Assembly (NCBI RefSeq): GCF_001511835.1
Contig: NZ_LN997848.1
Location: 2,942,001-3,006,000 of the forward strand
DNA: 64,000 bases
Source of the DNA: Magnetospirillum sp. XM-1
GTDB taxonomy: Bacteria > Pseudomonadota > Alphaproteobacteria > Rhodospirillales > Magnetospirillaceae
Reading direction: 5' to 3'
The notes beneath the pieces were generated by a model that did no database searches, was not told the origin of the DNA, and worked only from the letters and a program-made list of their open reading frames with translations. The position numbers and the translations under genes were made by a program. Below, one piece after another: positions 17,392 to 27,191 of this stretch; within the stretch, counting starts at the first letter, position 1; each line of letters starts with the position of its first letter.

Positions 17392-17817
17392 ATGACTAAA
17401 TTTAAAATTCATGGCAATCGAACGGTCAAATCCATGATTCACCTATTGGAAGATGTTCTTCAGTCCCATGCTGACTACCTGTATAAAGTTATTGATAAAA
17501 TGTCTGCCGGTACCATTAGCCCAGAAGATGCGACAAAGGCCGCACAATATGATGCATGCCGGATTGGCGTGTGGCTCGACGGACTAAAGGGCACCTATGG
17601 AGGCACAGAATACTATTTAAAAATATACGAAGTTCATGCAGAATTTCATAAAAACACGGCGAATATTATGACTGAATATTTTAATGGAAATTCAAAGTTA
17701 GCCATATCGTCCTTGGAATCAATTGTAAGCATGAGCGGCGGTGGATTTTGCACCGTTCTTGAAGCTTTGACAGCTTTCACGCGGAAGCTGGATGACGAAT
17801 CAATTCGAAGATTCTGA
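17392..17817 (+). CDS. CZB-domain (chemoreceptor zinc-binding) protein
   Basis: 141 residues, a stand-alone CZB domain. The usual zinc ligands, three His and one Cys, are visible: His in QSHADYLYKV, Cys in YDACRIGVWLDG, and two His in YEVHAEFHKN. CZB domains sense zinc or redox state and normally sit on chemoreceptors or diguanylate cyclases; a free one may act in trans. It lies in an island rich in MCPs and GGDEF proteins, which fits that role by inference. The actual ATG is at 17392. Confidence 0.8.
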   Translation: MTKFKIHGNRTVKSMIHLLEDVLQSHADYLYKVIDKMSAGTISPEDATKAAQYDACRIGVWLDGLKGTYGGTEYYLKIYEVHAEFHKNTANIMTEYFNGNSKLAISSLESIVSMSGGGFCTVLEALTAFTRKLDDESIRRF

Positions 17818-17840
17818 ATGTCGCAGAATGCGACAATGGG

Positions 17841-18324
17841 TCATTCATCGTCGGCGGGATAGCGTTCAATATGGCCGAGATTTCTTCGAACTGCCAACAA
17901 GGTCATCTCATCGCATTTGCCGATGTCCGCCCCATCGCCCTTCACGTACCGCAAGTCCCTGAACTCCACCTCGGCATACATTCTGATCGTTTGCTGATCT
18001 GAAATTCCGATCCCGTGGGCAGTGAATCCCTTGGATTGTGAAACCCGTCGATCATGGTCATAGACCCACTGCATCGCGATCTCAGCAAGTCGGTTGACTT
18101 CGGATTTACGCGATTCGCAATAGCGGCCACGCTCCCAAAGGTTCATCCCGCTGGCGTCTCGATTCTGAATCGCATCCTTTTGCCTCCGCCAGAACTCTGC
18201 ATCGATGATTTCCCCCTCAGTTAGAAGGCGGTGGCACTGGGGAGACGCTGGAGTTCCCAGTGGAATGCACCCATTGCTGTGCTATTTCTGCAAATACACA
18301 CAGGATAATCATAAAAAAATACAT
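17841..18324 (-). pseudogene. Frameshifted paralogue of the secreted protein at 12049
   Basis: The ATG at 18324 opens a signal-peptide-like stretch (MYFFMIILCVFAEIAQQ). After about residue 18 homology continues in another frame: LTEGEIIDAEFWRRQKDAI, RDASGMNLWERGRYCES and on to the stop at 17841. This aligns with LTYDEINTPRYWHREQ and RDANGMNLHDRGVYCSS of the 12049 protein. One frame break around 18250-18285 therefore separates signal peptide from mature domain. Either a decayed gene or a 101-residue remnant translated from the internal ATG at 18146. Confidence 0.6.
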
Positions 18325-18439
18325 AATTTCACGGCACTCTTCACGATACGCCAAGCTTAAACACAACATAATTTTTACATAGATTGAGAAAAAATTAAAC
18401 ACTCGATATCGTAATGCTACTTTATTTTATACCTCCGAA

Positions 18440-18793
18440 TTACACCTGGATCGGACTCTTGAATACAAAGAACGCACCTGCACAGATCAGGGCAAAGCCG
18501 ATGGCATGATTTATGGTCAGTCGCTCCCCCAGGTACAAGACGGAGAATCCGGCAAACACGGTGAGGGTAATAACCTCCTGCATCGTTTTTAGCTCTGCGG
18601 TCGAATAGGTTCCATGGCCGATTCTGTTCGCAGGAACTGCAAAGCAATACTCCACAAATGCGATAAGCCAGCTAACTACAATAGCGATCCACATGGCTCT
18701 ATCTGTAAATTTCAAATGCCCATACCACGCAAAAGTCATAAAAACATTGGATATTATCAACAAACCTATTGGAGCAATGGCTGATGAGTTCAT
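18440..18793 (-). CDS. DMT-superfamily small membrane protein (DUF486-like)
   Basis: About 117 residues with four predicted membrane helices: PIGLLIISNVFMTFAWYGHL, WIAIVVSWLIAFVEYCFAVP, a middle one around VITLTVFAGFSVLYLGE and IGFALICAGAFFVF. The FMTFAWYGHLK and AELKTMQE motifs are those I associate with DUF486 proteins, relatives of small drug/metabolite exporters; the substrate is unknown. It lies 28 bp after the broken tspO gene on the same strand. Confidence 0.8.
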   Translation of the reverse strand: MNSSAIAPIGLLIISNVFMTFAWYGHLKFTDRAMWIAIVVSWLIAFVEYCFAVPANRIGHGTYSTAELKTMQEVITLTVFAGFSVLYLGERLTINHAIGFALICAGAFFVFKSPIQV

Positions 18794-18821
18794 AACAAGA
18801 ACTTTCATTTGCAAAAGGTTA

Positions 18822-19306
18822 TTAATTTAGGCTCCAGAACCCAATATTTAAAGCCGATGCAAAGCCGACCCAAAGCAGATATGGAACCATGAGCATTCCG
18901 GCGATCTTGTCTCGCATCAAAAATGCCACCGTGGTCACGATGATGGCGATCTCCAAAACCACAATCTCGACCGCCGCCACACCGTCAGGTGGAACTTGAA
19001 GAACAGGAAGCTCCAGGCGAAATTCAACGCCAACTGGATCAGGAACAGCCGTATGCATGAGCTATCCCACTGGTACTGATCTCGTCCCCATGCCCGCCAC
19101 GCTGCCACTGCCATCATGATGTAGAGAGTCGTCCAGACCGGGCCAAATATCGCATCCGGTGGGGTGAAAGAAGGATGATCCAAATCCTTGTACCCCCCAT
19201 GGACAGCGGGAATGGTGACCATGCTGGAGATGCCCGCAACGCCCAGGCACAACACGATCAAAACGACCAGATAGCCAAACCGGGGATTGGTCTTTCTGAA
19301 CTTCAT
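18822..19306 (-). pseudogene. tspO: tspO (TspO/MBR family) broken by a 1-base frameshift
   Basis: The first frame gives a typical TspO start with membrane helices and the FGPVWTTLYIMMAVAAWRAW signature, up to NFAWSFLFFKFHLT. The match then continues in the next frame (VAAVEIVVLEIAIIVTTVAF to NIGFWSLN). Adding one G at the acggtgtgg site (about 18981-18984) would join them into a normal five-helix protein of about 160 residues. TspO is an outer or inner membrane porphyrin-binding regulator tied to oxygen response. Real pseudogene or sequencing error in a GC-rich run. Confidence 0.8.
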
Positions 19307-19466
19307 GCTCACGGGGAGGCCCTTCCGAAATTTCCTGGTCAACGTTCATGATGCGGGGCCAACCATAGCACCCCGATTGAATTCATCACGACATCGGCGT
19401 TTCCCCCGGCGACCAGCGGAACTACACTGCGGCCACCAACCGCTTTCCGAACTGGTCACCGACCCA

Positions 19467-19682
19467 ATGCCGCCGAAAATTACAAAACTGGGACGTGAAG
19501 GTGCCGAACACTGGGCGGTGATCGCCTCGCTGATCGAAACCTGCAAACTCATCGGCGTCGAGCCGCACGCCTATATCACCGACGTCATCACCCGCATCGT
19601 TGCCGGCCACCCCCAGAGACGCCTCGACCAACTCCTCCCCTGGGCCTACCAGGTGGATGCCACCCTCAAGGCCGTGGCCTGA
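19467..19682 (+). pseudogene. IS66-family transposase (tnpC) 3' remnant
   Basis: The frame reads EGAEHWAVIASLIETCKLIG, VEPHAYITDVITRIVAGHPQ and LDQLLPWAY, the conserved C-terminal domain of IS66 transposases. Nothing upstream restores the DDE core, and no IS66 ends were identified. It is a relic of a lost insertion, between broken tspO and a bacteriohemerythrin. Confidence 0.85.
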
Positions 19683-19850
19683 GAACACCGCTTACACTTC
19701 GCTCACTTTCCGCCGGAATTGCTGAAGCCCTGACCAAAACACCTCAGAAGGTGCTGGCGTAGCTTCCCCTTAAAAAAGGGAAGTGATCGAAAAGACTGTA
19801 GGGCATAGAATACCGCAGCGAATGTCGGCTTGATCGGCAGCGAGGACGAT

Positions 19851-20291
19851 ATGCTCAAGCTCACGCAAGATATGATGATCGGACACCCGATTATTGACGC
19901 CGATCATAAGAAGCTCATTAGCATAATAAATCAATTCTTGGTAACTGCGAAAATATGTGAAACATTAGAGGGGGAAGTTGATGGGCAGAATGAAGCTGCG
20001 ATGCATGTGACGCTGAAGCAGCTAATTGCCTACACACACGAACACTTTGAGAGAGAAGAAAAAATACAAAGAGAGTGCATGTATCCATATTTCGACATGC
20101 ACGCCAGAGAACATCGCGTTTTGAAGACTCAGCTTGAGGAAATGGCATCAGCCTATTTCATCACGAAGTCGAGGAAGGTCAACCGTCAATCACTTAACGA
20201 AATGAGTGAGTTTTTACGGATGTGGCTTTTTAATCACATCATGAAGTTTGACATGAATTACAGAGACTGGGTATGCCCAAAGGGTAATTAG
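19851..20291 (+). CDS. Bacteriohemerythrin
   Basis: About 146 residues. Iron ligands: His in DADHKKLIS, His and Glu in EHFEREEKI, His residues in HAREHRVL, and His and Asp in NHIMKFDMNY. The start at 19851 has GAGGA seven bases upstream. A longer loop after the first helix sets it apart from the other two free hemerythrins here. It converges with the hemerythrin-receiver gene 20322-21884 on the other strand, ends separated by 30 bp. Confidence 0.92.
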   Translation: MLKLTQDMMIGHPIIDADHKKLISIINQFLVTAKICETLEGEVDGQNEAAMHVTLKQLIAYTHEHFEREEKIQRECMYPYFDMHAREHRVLKTQLEEMASAYFITKSRKVNRQSLNEMSEFLRMWLFNHIMKFDMNYRDWVCPKGN

Positions 20292-20321
20292 GGCGTCTCG
20301 AAGGCTGGCGTTGCTGTTTCG

Positions 20322-21884
20322 CTATTTTTCGACAATATCAAAGTCCTGCAAAGACGCGGCTGATCCGAGTTCCATTTCCAAGATTTTCCCGGCCAACTCA
20401 TTTGCCTCGATGGCTGCTGATTTTGCGGTTGAACTCATAGCGTCCAATCCACCGATTACCGCAGTCAAGCTTGCCACCCGGCCCATTTGTCGCCGCAAGA
20501 TATCCCCGATTCCAAGGGGGATGCCCTGCTTGCCGGACAAAATATCACCGCAAAGCCGTATGATTTTTTTTGCAGCCGTCACGGCCAGAGAATCCGCACT
20601 TTTCGTCAGTGCATGCCGTATCTCGCCCAACCGTTTAAGCTGAAAACTAGAGCATCCACTTACCTGCACCCTGGAATCAGCAAGTTCCATAAGGTTAATC
20701 AGCCTCTCTGTAGATTTCGAAATATCACGAAGCAATGCAGTCTTCCGTTTTTTATCGGCCACTGCACTTGTTTGCAAGTTCACGTTCATAATTTTTGCGG
20801 CCAACTCGTAGGCATTTTCAATTACGAGGCCAGTTTGTTTAAGAACGGGGTCGCCACCACCATTAGCATCATATTCACCATTCATCTTGGCGATCATGAC
20901 GCGGTCAATGCTAACAATATGCGTAACAAGCCAATTGTATATTATATAGAACAGTTTCTCGCTTCCGCCACCATTATGGAAATCATCACGATTTATTCTG
21001 TCAAGCTTTTCAACGAAGCCAGAATGAATCCGCTTGTGCTTATCTCTCTCGTCATAATCAAAGGAGTCCATGAGAGACTCTTCGTGCTTAAAATGCATCT
21101 TCACATAATCTGAAAGCCCATCGATGACGTCATCAACGGCCTTATTTTCATATTCCGCACTTGAAGTTGCCCCGAGTATTTTCAGAAAATCGATGATTTT
21201 TCGGTGTTGATCATCGATGTCATCCCGGCCAGTTGCAATCGCCGTAGACCATCCAATTTCAGCCTTCATATCGACCGAAGATGAAGGGGCTATTGCCTCT
21301 GGGGGCTTACCTCGCGGCTTGACCTGCCGCTGATCTGCGGAAGGAGCAATCACAGGGGAGCCTTCTTGACGGCGGGTCAGGGTATCATCCGCCCGTCTAA
21401 ACGGCCCTTTGTAGCCCTTCATAATCGCCGAGCGTCTGTCCGGCCCATGGAAGGCCGGAGAAGAAATAAAAGCCTTCTGCGTGGTCATCGCAGCCGTGAT
21501 CGCCATTTGCAGTGAATGGCGGGTTATGGGCAGGGTGAGCGAAGCGGATATGCCCGCGTCTCTTGCCGCGATTAGCTCATCGGCGGTCCACTGGTTATCC
21601 AGGGCGATGACGGGAAGGGATTGAGGGGGCTGCCCTTCTCCCCAACGTACGTGCTTCAGAATCTTTAAATGCCCAGTTCCACCAAGCTTATCGCACAGGA
21701 TGATATTTATGTTTGATGCGTTTCCGTGCTCAAGGTGTAGCATCGTATGACTGATGTCTTTTGTTTCTTCTTGAACTGCAAAGCCGCACTCACGCATCAC
21801 AGAAACAATAAGCTTTCTTGTCGCTGCATTTTCGATGGCGACGAGTGCATTAACATCAAGTGACGACGATGCTACGATTGTCAT
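20322..21884 (-). CDS. Degenerate receiver-bacteriohemerythrin signalling protein
   Basis: 520 residues. Residues about 10-130 have a receiver-like fold, but the acidic pair is replaced (LVAIENAATRK), while an Asp remains at the acceptor site (IILCDKLGG), so phosphorylation is doubtful. A linker with GPDRRS follows. A hemerythrin domain spans about 210-335 (DDQHRKIID, MHFKHEESL, HKRIHSGF, THIVSIDRVM), then a helical C-terminal region of about 180 residues resembling a signalling stalk. It lies 30 bp downstream of 21915-23294 in the same direction, and both have the same unusual parts. Probably an oxygen-linked regulator without catalytic output. Confidence 0.85.
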   Translation of the reverse strand: MTIVASSSLDVNALVAIENAATRKLIVSVMRECGFAVQEETKDISHTMLHLEHGNASNINIILCDKLGGTGHLKILKHVRWGEGQPPQSLPVIALDNQWTADELIAARDAGISASLTLPITRHSLQMAITAAMTTQKAFISSPAFHGPDRRSAIMKGYKGPFRRADDTLTRRQEGSPVIAPSADQRQVKPRGKPPEAIAPSSSVDMKAEIGWSTAIATGRDDIDDQHRKIIDFLKILGATSSAEYENKAVDDVIDGLSDYVKMHFKHEESLMDSFDYDERDKHKRIHSGFVEKLDRINRDDFHNGGGSEKLFYIIYNWLVTHIVSIDRVMIAKMNGEYDANGGGDPVLKQTGLVIENAYELAAKIMNVNLQTSAVADKKRKTALLRDISKSTERLINLMELADSRVQVSGCSSFQLKRLGEIRHALTKSADSLAVTAAKKIIRLCGDILSGKQGIPLGIGDILRRQMGRVASLTAVIGGLDAMSSTAKSAAIEANELAGKILEMELGSAASLQDFDIVEK

Positions 21885-21914
21885 TCGTATTTATTCCGGT
21901 CGTATTTTAATAAT

Positions 21915-23294
21915 TCAGCGTGACACATAGCTTTCTGACACCTTCTTGCCAGATGCTGAAAGTTCCTCAACATCAGCGTAGGTGATTTTGTCCACCCCAC
22001 CCTTTAATTCCCGACATCTATCTCGGAAGGTTTCAACTGAGTAGGATTTTGCTCCAGAAAATTTTCGAATTTTCTCCGCCAACTCATCAGCAATATTTTC
22101 AAGCTTTGTTAAGCTTCGAAAAGTGCTTTCATTTGTAGCTAATCCGTCACGCATGCCAGCCGCCAAAGCGTTACATTCAAAAATTATGGCTCCAGCAAGA
22201 CTTTTCAGACGATAATTTACTATAACTTGAATGGCTTCATTTTTTTTGGATTCATACTGCTCCATCGGAATGCCTCGCCCTAACGCCTCGACCGGATTAG
22301 GGACTATGATTTGTGGGGCCGAGGCACAACCAGGACGGCTTTCATTTCGGCGTTCTGGACCAATATAATCTTGGGTGACGATAAATGGCTTCCGCCTTTC
22401 TACATGCCCAATAATCTGATCTCGCAATTGGCCGGATGAGAATGGAATAAGAAGCACGGAATCTGTTCCTGAAGACATGGCACTACGTACCGCCGATTCA
22501 TCTCTGGATGAAAGCAGCAGTACAGTCAATACGAATGGATCGCTATTTGTTTGTATAGAGCGAATTTTACGAATGAAATACGTCGAATCATTTCCATCAA
22601 CCACGGCATGCATTACCAAAATCTGGAAGCCGCCATTTTTGCATGATTCATCAATGGCAATAAAATTATTCGACTCCTCTATATTTGTGATTCCAATTTC
22701 ATTTAGTGTAAACCGTATGCCAGATCGAATTGTGCTGCTTGGCTCGCAAATTAATGCCGTTATTTTAGAGTAATCTAATTTTACCTTGCCCGGCACGATG
22801 ACAGTAGGAACGGCCACTTTTTCAGGCTCTTCATTCTCAAGAGCGTCGAGAGCAAGATACGCAAGCGGCCTCTGATCAACGTCGTCATCAGTCAAAAATG
22901 ACTTGAACTTCATGTCCTCATTCATAATGTGACTTGCAAGCCACTTAAGGACAAGATCGTGCAGTTTATCCGCAACTGACAAACTTCCACCACGATATAG
23001 CCTGATCACCTCATTAATTTTTCGATTGAAGGCAAAGTGCTTTGCACGATGATCGTCAAAGTGTTGAAAGCCAATTTTATCCATGGCCTTTTCTTCACGG
23101 AGAAAGTGCCCTGCAACATATTCTTCGAGCATCGCCAAAGCACTATCGATTACGAGCTTGCTGCTCGCTGCCTCGAAAACGACGCCCTTGAGTAAATTGG
23201 CAATTTCAAAGAATGCTTTGTGATCGCTGTCAATCGCTGCATTCCCGACAGAGAAAGCGTCTGACCATCCAGCGATCTGGCATTCTTCTGTCAT
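21915..23294 (-). CDS. Bacteriohemerythrin-degenerate receiver signalling protein
   Basis: 459 residues. The hemerythrin domain is first (residues 1-135: DSDHKAFFE, GHFLREEKA, DHRAKHFAF, SHIMNEDMKFK). A receiver-like domain follows at about 178-300. Its acidic pair is missing (ALICEPSST) and the acceptor Asp appears replaced by His (LVMHAVVDG), so it should not be phosphorylated. A YIGPERRN linker and a helical C-terminal third complete it. Domain order is the reverse of the downstream neighbour 20322-21884, yet the linker motif GP[DE]RR is shared. The MCP gene 23323 ends 28 bp upstream. Confidence 0.87.
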   Translation of the reverse strand: MTEECQIAGWSDAFSVGNAAIDSDHKAFFEIANLLKGVVFEAASSKLVIDSALAMLEEYVAGHFLREEKAMDKIGFQHFDDHRAKHFAFNRKINEVIRLYRGGSLSVADKLHDLVLKWLASHIMNEDMKFKSFLTDDDVDQRPLAYLALDALENEEPEKVAVPTVIVPGKVKLDYSKITALICEPSSTIRSGIRFTLNEIGITNIEESNNFIAIDESCKNGGFQILVMHAVVDGNDSTYFIRKIRSIQTNSDPFVLTVLLLSSRDESAVRSAMSSGTDSVLLIPFSSGQLRDQIIGHVERRKPFIVTQDYIGPERRNESRPGCASAPQIIVPNPVEALGRGIPMEQYESKKNEAIQVIVNYRLKSLAGAIIFECNALAAGMRDGLATNESTFRSLTKLENIADELAEKIRKFSGAKSYSVETFRDRCRELKGGVDKITYADVEELSASGKKVSESYVSR

Positions 23295-23322
23295 TCAGCA
23301 AAATCTCCATGAACTCTGCCGA

Positions 23323-24633
23323 TTACCGCCCGCCAATTCGGGCGATAAAGCCATCAACCTCGCGGCTAAGATTTTCAGACTGCCGAGACAATTCCGATGC
23401 AGCATCAGCTACCTGACCAGCGGATTCTGTAGCTTCAGCGGCAGTCGCTTGAACCGTGATGATCGCTGAGGAAACCGAGGACGTTCCGGTTGCAGCTTCC
23501 GCGACATTACGTGCGATTTCCACGGTGACCGCATTTTGCTCTTCCACGGCACCGGCCACGGCGGAGGATGTTTCCTCGATCTGGGATACGGTTCGAGTGA
23601 TTTCATCAATCGCCTTGATAGCTTCGGCGGCGACCTCCTGGATATGGGCCACCTGGGAGGTGATGTCTTCGGTTGCTCTGGCCGTTTGGTTCGCCAAGTT
23701 TTTGACCTCATTCGCCACCACGGCAAAGCCCTTCCCGGCATCCCCGGCACGAGCCGCTTCGATTGTGGCATTGAGAGCCAGAAGATTGGTTTGGGCGGCA
23801 ATGTCATTGATCAAGCTGACAATGGCACCAATTCGTTCGGCGGCCTCATTGAGGCCATGGACCGTCGTATCGGTACGAGACGCGACACCGGCTGCTTCGG
23901 AGGCTACGGCGGCAGCACGGTGGACCTGGGCACTGATCTCCTTAATGGAGGCAGAGAACTCCTCCACAGCAGAGGCCACGGCCTGGACGTTGACCGAGGC
24001 TTGTTCCGCCGCTGCGGCAACCGTCATGGCTTGGTGGCTGGTGTCGGTAGACTGTGCCGACATGGCCCCCGAAGATGCTTCCAATTCTGTCGCTGCGGCA
24101 GCCACGGCGTTCACGACCGGCTTTACCTGATTGTTGGCAAAGGCGATGAACTCTGCGTCTCTGGCTTCCATTCGCTTCAAAGCTTGATTGATGGTCTTGG
24201 CGTACAGAACGAAATCGCCACGCAAACCCGTCGTGATGATTCGGCGGTAATACCGACCATGATTGGCGGACTCGACGGCGGCAAACGCCTCTTTTCCAAA
24301 GGCTTCAGCGAGGTCCAGCAAACGGTTGATGCTGCGTTGCAAGGCTCCAATGCCATCGCTGCCTCGAACGTCCAGAATCCGAGCGTTGAGATCACCACTG
24401 GCGGACCGGCTGAGCACGTGGATCGCAGTGGACAGATCACCTGCCATTCGTCGAGCAGAACCACCGATCTTGACGCCTCCGACAACGCCAATCAGGGATA
24501 CCGTGATCACGACCCAAAGGGCGATGCTCGAACCACCAAGCAGCCCGAATGTTCCCGCCAGTAAGCAGATCGCCGAAGGAACCAGCATCCCAAGGGATAA
24601 GGTTCGGGCATATGAGCCGAGAGTCGATTCCAT
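23323..24633 (-). CDS. Methyl-accepting chemotaxis protein, Aer-like partner
   Basis: About 436 residues. Two adjacent hydrophobic segments near the N-terminus (residues about 15-55) form a hairpin membrane anchor with hardly any periplasmic loop, so the input must be cytoplasmic. A HAMP-like region and then the long MCP signalling coiled coil follow; the hairpin tip is conserved ([20 protein letters not shown]). The gene overlaps or abuts the PAS gene just upstream (24648-25184). Together they look like an Aer-type aerotaxis receptor split into two proteins. The start at 24633 is preferred; 24651 is possible. Confidence 0.93.
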   Translation of the reverse strand: MESTLGSYARTLSLGMLVPSAICLLAGTFGLLGGSSIALWVVITVSLIGVVGGVKIGGSARRMAGDLSTAIHVLSRSASGDLNARILDVRGSDGIGALQRSINRLLDLAEAFGKEAFAAVESANHGRYYRRIITTGLRGDFVLYAKTINQALKRMEARDAEFIAFANNQVKPVVNAVAAAATELEASSGAMSAQSTDTSHQAMTVAAAAEQASVNVQAVASAVEEFSASIKEISAQVHRAAAVASEAAGVASRTDTTVHGLNEAAERIGAIVSLINDIAAQTNLLALNATIEAARAGDAGKGFAVVANEVKNLANQTARATEDITSQVAHIQEVAAEAIKAIDEITRTVSQIEETSSAVAGAVEEQNAVTVEIARNVAEAATGTSSVSSAIITVQATAAEATESAGQVADAASELSRQSENLSREVDGFIARIGGR

Positions 24634-24647
24634 GTGCCTGCCTCTGA

Positions 24648-25184
24648 TCAATTTTCTGGCGTGATGGTGAAGATGAATCGGTCATAGCTATCAAATCCCG
24701 CCGTTGCTACGGCGTCGTTCAACATTTTCCATGATCGCTCAAGCCCAACCTTTGAATCTGGATGGCGGCGTTCTTCTTCCATCAGCGAACAGTAAAGCGG
24801 CTTGATCGTCTCCAATGCGGCCTTCTCGGGCACCCGTCGATTGGAGTGATATCCGATGATCTGACCGGCCGCGTCGAAGTTCGGGGTGACATGGGCGAAT
24901 ACCCAGTAGTTGTCACCATTCTTTGCCATGTTGTTCACATAGGCGAATATCTCCCGACCATCGGCAATGGTGTCCCAAAGCAGTTTGAAGACGCATCGTG
25001 GCATTTCGGGGTGCCGAATGACCGAATGTGGCTTTCCCATCACCTCGAATTCGGCATAGCCGCTGACTGTCAAAAACACATCGTTGACGTAGGTCAGCCG
25101 TCCTTTGGGATCGGTCTTGCTGACGATCAATTCGTCATGAGCAAAAGTTCGCTCGCGACCTGATGGAGTTTTACGGTCACCCGC
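24648..25184 (-). CDS. Aer-like PAS sensor protein
   Basis: About 178 residues with one PAS domain of the Aer type: [51 protein letters not shown] and YWVFAHVTP. In Aer this domain binds FAD and reports redox state. A C-terminal helix of about 60 residues follows. There is no membrane anchor or signalling domain; those are in the next gene (MCP, 23323-24633), whose start touches this stop. The pair should sense oxygen or electron-transport state together. It stands first in its operon, after a 179-bp gap. Confidence 0.92.
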   Translation of the reverse strand, partial: AGDRKTPSGRERTFAHDELIVSKTDPKGRLTYVNDVFLTVSGYAEFEVMGKPHSVIRHPEMPRCVFKLLWDTIADGREIFAYVNNMAKNGDNYWVFAHVTPNFDAAGQIIGYHSNRRVPEKAALETIKPLYCSLMEEERRHPDSKVGLERSWKMLNDAVATAGFDSYDRFIFTITPEN

Positions 25185-25363
25185 CATCTCCGACACCTCT
25201 CCCAGATTGAATGGGCTATGAGCACAGCCTATTATTTATGATTAACCGATAAACAAATCAAGCAACCACCAAGACTCATTTAAACTCTCAGCATATACAA
25301 CCAAAACAATGAGGGCCGGGAATTTGCCCAAAAAGAAGTAAGACCATCAAAATGCACAACCAT

Positions 25364-27181
25364 CTATATCAACTCCATATCTAATAAGAATTGATCGGCA
25401 GGCACCGGATGACCAAGCAGAAATCCTTGTAATATTTCACACCCACAATCTATCAGAAACTCACGCTGAAACCCATTTTCAACACCCTCTGCTATTACCT
25501 CGAGATCGAGAGCATGAGCCATTTGAATGATAGATGAAATTAACGCATTACCCTTGCCTTTATCAGATATTTCAGACGTAAACGACTTATCGATCTTAAG
25601 TGTAGTAAACGGAAATTTGCGAAGATATCCAAGTGCAGAATACCCAGTTCCAAAGTCATCAATTGAAAGGCGGATACCCATTCCTCTCGCCACTTCCATG
25701 AACGCAATCGCGGCATGACTATCCGCGACAAGAGTTCGTTCAGTTAGCTCGATCTCAAGCAACTCAGGAGGGAACCCCGTCTCCTCAAGAATTTTTTCAA
25801 TGGTTTCGATGAATCCCATATCATTACACTGCAAAGCCGATATGTTTACAGCAACCCTAAAGGCAGCACCATAATTTGAACGCCAAAACGCCGCATCCTT
25901 GCATGCTGAAAACAATATAGAACTTCCGATTTGCTTAATCAGACCATTTTCCTCCGCCAATGGAATAAATTTATCCGGAGAAATGTAGCGGCCACCATGT
26001 GTTTGCCAACGAGCAAGTGCCTCAGCACCAACAATGCGGCCTGATTTTGCATCTATAAGAGGCTGATAAAACACTTTAATTAAGTCTTCCGTTACCGCAG
26101 AATGAAGCTCGCTATCTAAAGACTGTCGCTCGCGAGCCTCCCTGTCCATTTCAGGCATAAACAGCCGATATCCGCTACATGACTTATTTCTTGCGTTCAT
26201 CAGTGCTGAGTGTGCGTTTCTCAGCAACTCAAAATGGTCAGTTCCGTCGATTGGTGAAAATGACATCCCAATTGATGATGATAAAAAAATTTGTTCACCG
26301 CAAACATTAAACGGCTGCGATAATACCTCTATTAATCTTTTTGCAACAGACTCAGCAATGGATGGAGTCGAGATTCCTTGTAAAATTACAAGGAATTCAG
26401 TTCCGCCAATTCGTGAAACCGTATTCAGATCGTTTAAAACTATTTCTGAAATTCGTTCAGCAGCTTGCTTTAAAATTAAATCGCCACCTTTGTGGCCGTG
26501 AATGTGGTTTGCCCGAGACAGCCCATCAACCTTTACAATAAGAGCAGAAACAATCCTTCCGAAACTGGAATTTGCAGAAATAGCTTGGCCAAGGCGATCA
26601 AGTGCAACCGCCCTGTTGGGCAGCCCGGTAAGTTCATCAAAGTTCTGTGTATGAATGAGTCTCTTCTCAAATTCCTTTCTTATAGAAATGTCTTCCTTTA
26701 TGGCGATAAAATTAACAATCTGTGCACAATCGTCAATCACGGGAGCGATTACGGCATACTCCCAAAATAACTCTCCATTTTTCTTTTTGTTGTGTAGTTC
26801 GCCGTGCCATACCTTTCCATCGGAGATAGCACCCCATAACTCATGGTATACCTCATCAGTGGTATATCCAGACTTTAATATTCTTGGGTTTAATCCTACA
26901 GCTTCTTCATATGTATACCCAGTATTCTTTGTAAAGCACGGATTGACATACTGGATTAGGCCGCCGCAATCAGTTATGACAACAGAAACTGGAGCCTGTT
27001 CAACTGCCGCAGATAGCCGCAGCAGACTGGACTGGCGATGAGCGGTTTCTTCAAGAAGGCGATTGATTGCTAGCGATACAGGGCCGATCACTTCATCAGA
27101 AGACGATTCGCAGCGAACAAGTATATTCCCTGACAAAAAATCGTTAATTACGGCTTCTATATCTCTCAAGCGTCTAACCAT
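25364..27181 (-). CDS. PAS-GGDEF-EAL c-di-GMP protein, probable phosphodiesterase
   Basis: About 605 residues. A HAMP-like N-terminal helix is followed by PAS (about 60-175: PVSVVITDCGG to KEDISIRKEF), GGDEF (about 180-340) and EAL (about 350-600). The GGDEF loop is altered to RIGGTEF, so cyclase activity is probably lost. EAL is intact: AEALARW, EIELTER, DDFGTGYSALGYL, KIDKSF and IAEGVEN. It should degrade cyclic di-GMP to pGpG. The ATG at 27181 sits eight bases after GAGG; GTG at 27190 is an alternative. Likely co-transcribed with the MCP fusion and the small gene upstream. Confidence 0.93.
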   Translation of the reverse strand: MVRRLRDIEAVINDFLSGNILVRCESSSDEVIGPVSLAINRLLEETAHRQSSLLRLSAAVEQAPVSVVITDCGGLIQYVNPCFTKNTGYTYEEAVGLNPRILKSGYTTDEVYHELWGAISDGKVWHGELHNKKKNGELFWEYAVIAPVIDDCAQIVNFIAIKEDISIRKEFEKRLIHTQNFDELTGLPNRAVALDRLGQAISANSSFGRIVSALIVKVDGLSRANHIHGHKGGDLILKQAAERISEIVLNDLNTVSRIGGTEFLVILQGISTPSIAESVAKRLIEVLSQPFNVCGEQIFLSSSIGMSFSPIDGTDHFELLRNAHSALMNARNKSCSGYRLFMPEMDREARERQSLDSELHSAVTEDLIKVFYQPLIDAKSGRIVGAEALARWQTHGGRYISPDKFIPLAEENGLIKQIGSSILFSACKDAAFWRSNYGAAFRVAVNISALQCNDMGFIETIEKILEETGFPPELLEIELTERTLVADSHAAIAFMEVARGMGIRLSIDDFGTGYSALGYLRKFPFTTLKIDKSFTSEISDKGKGNALISSIIQMAHALDLEVIAEGVENGFQREFLIDCGCEILQGFLLGHPVPADQFLLDMELI

Positions 27182-27191
27182 TTTAAACACC

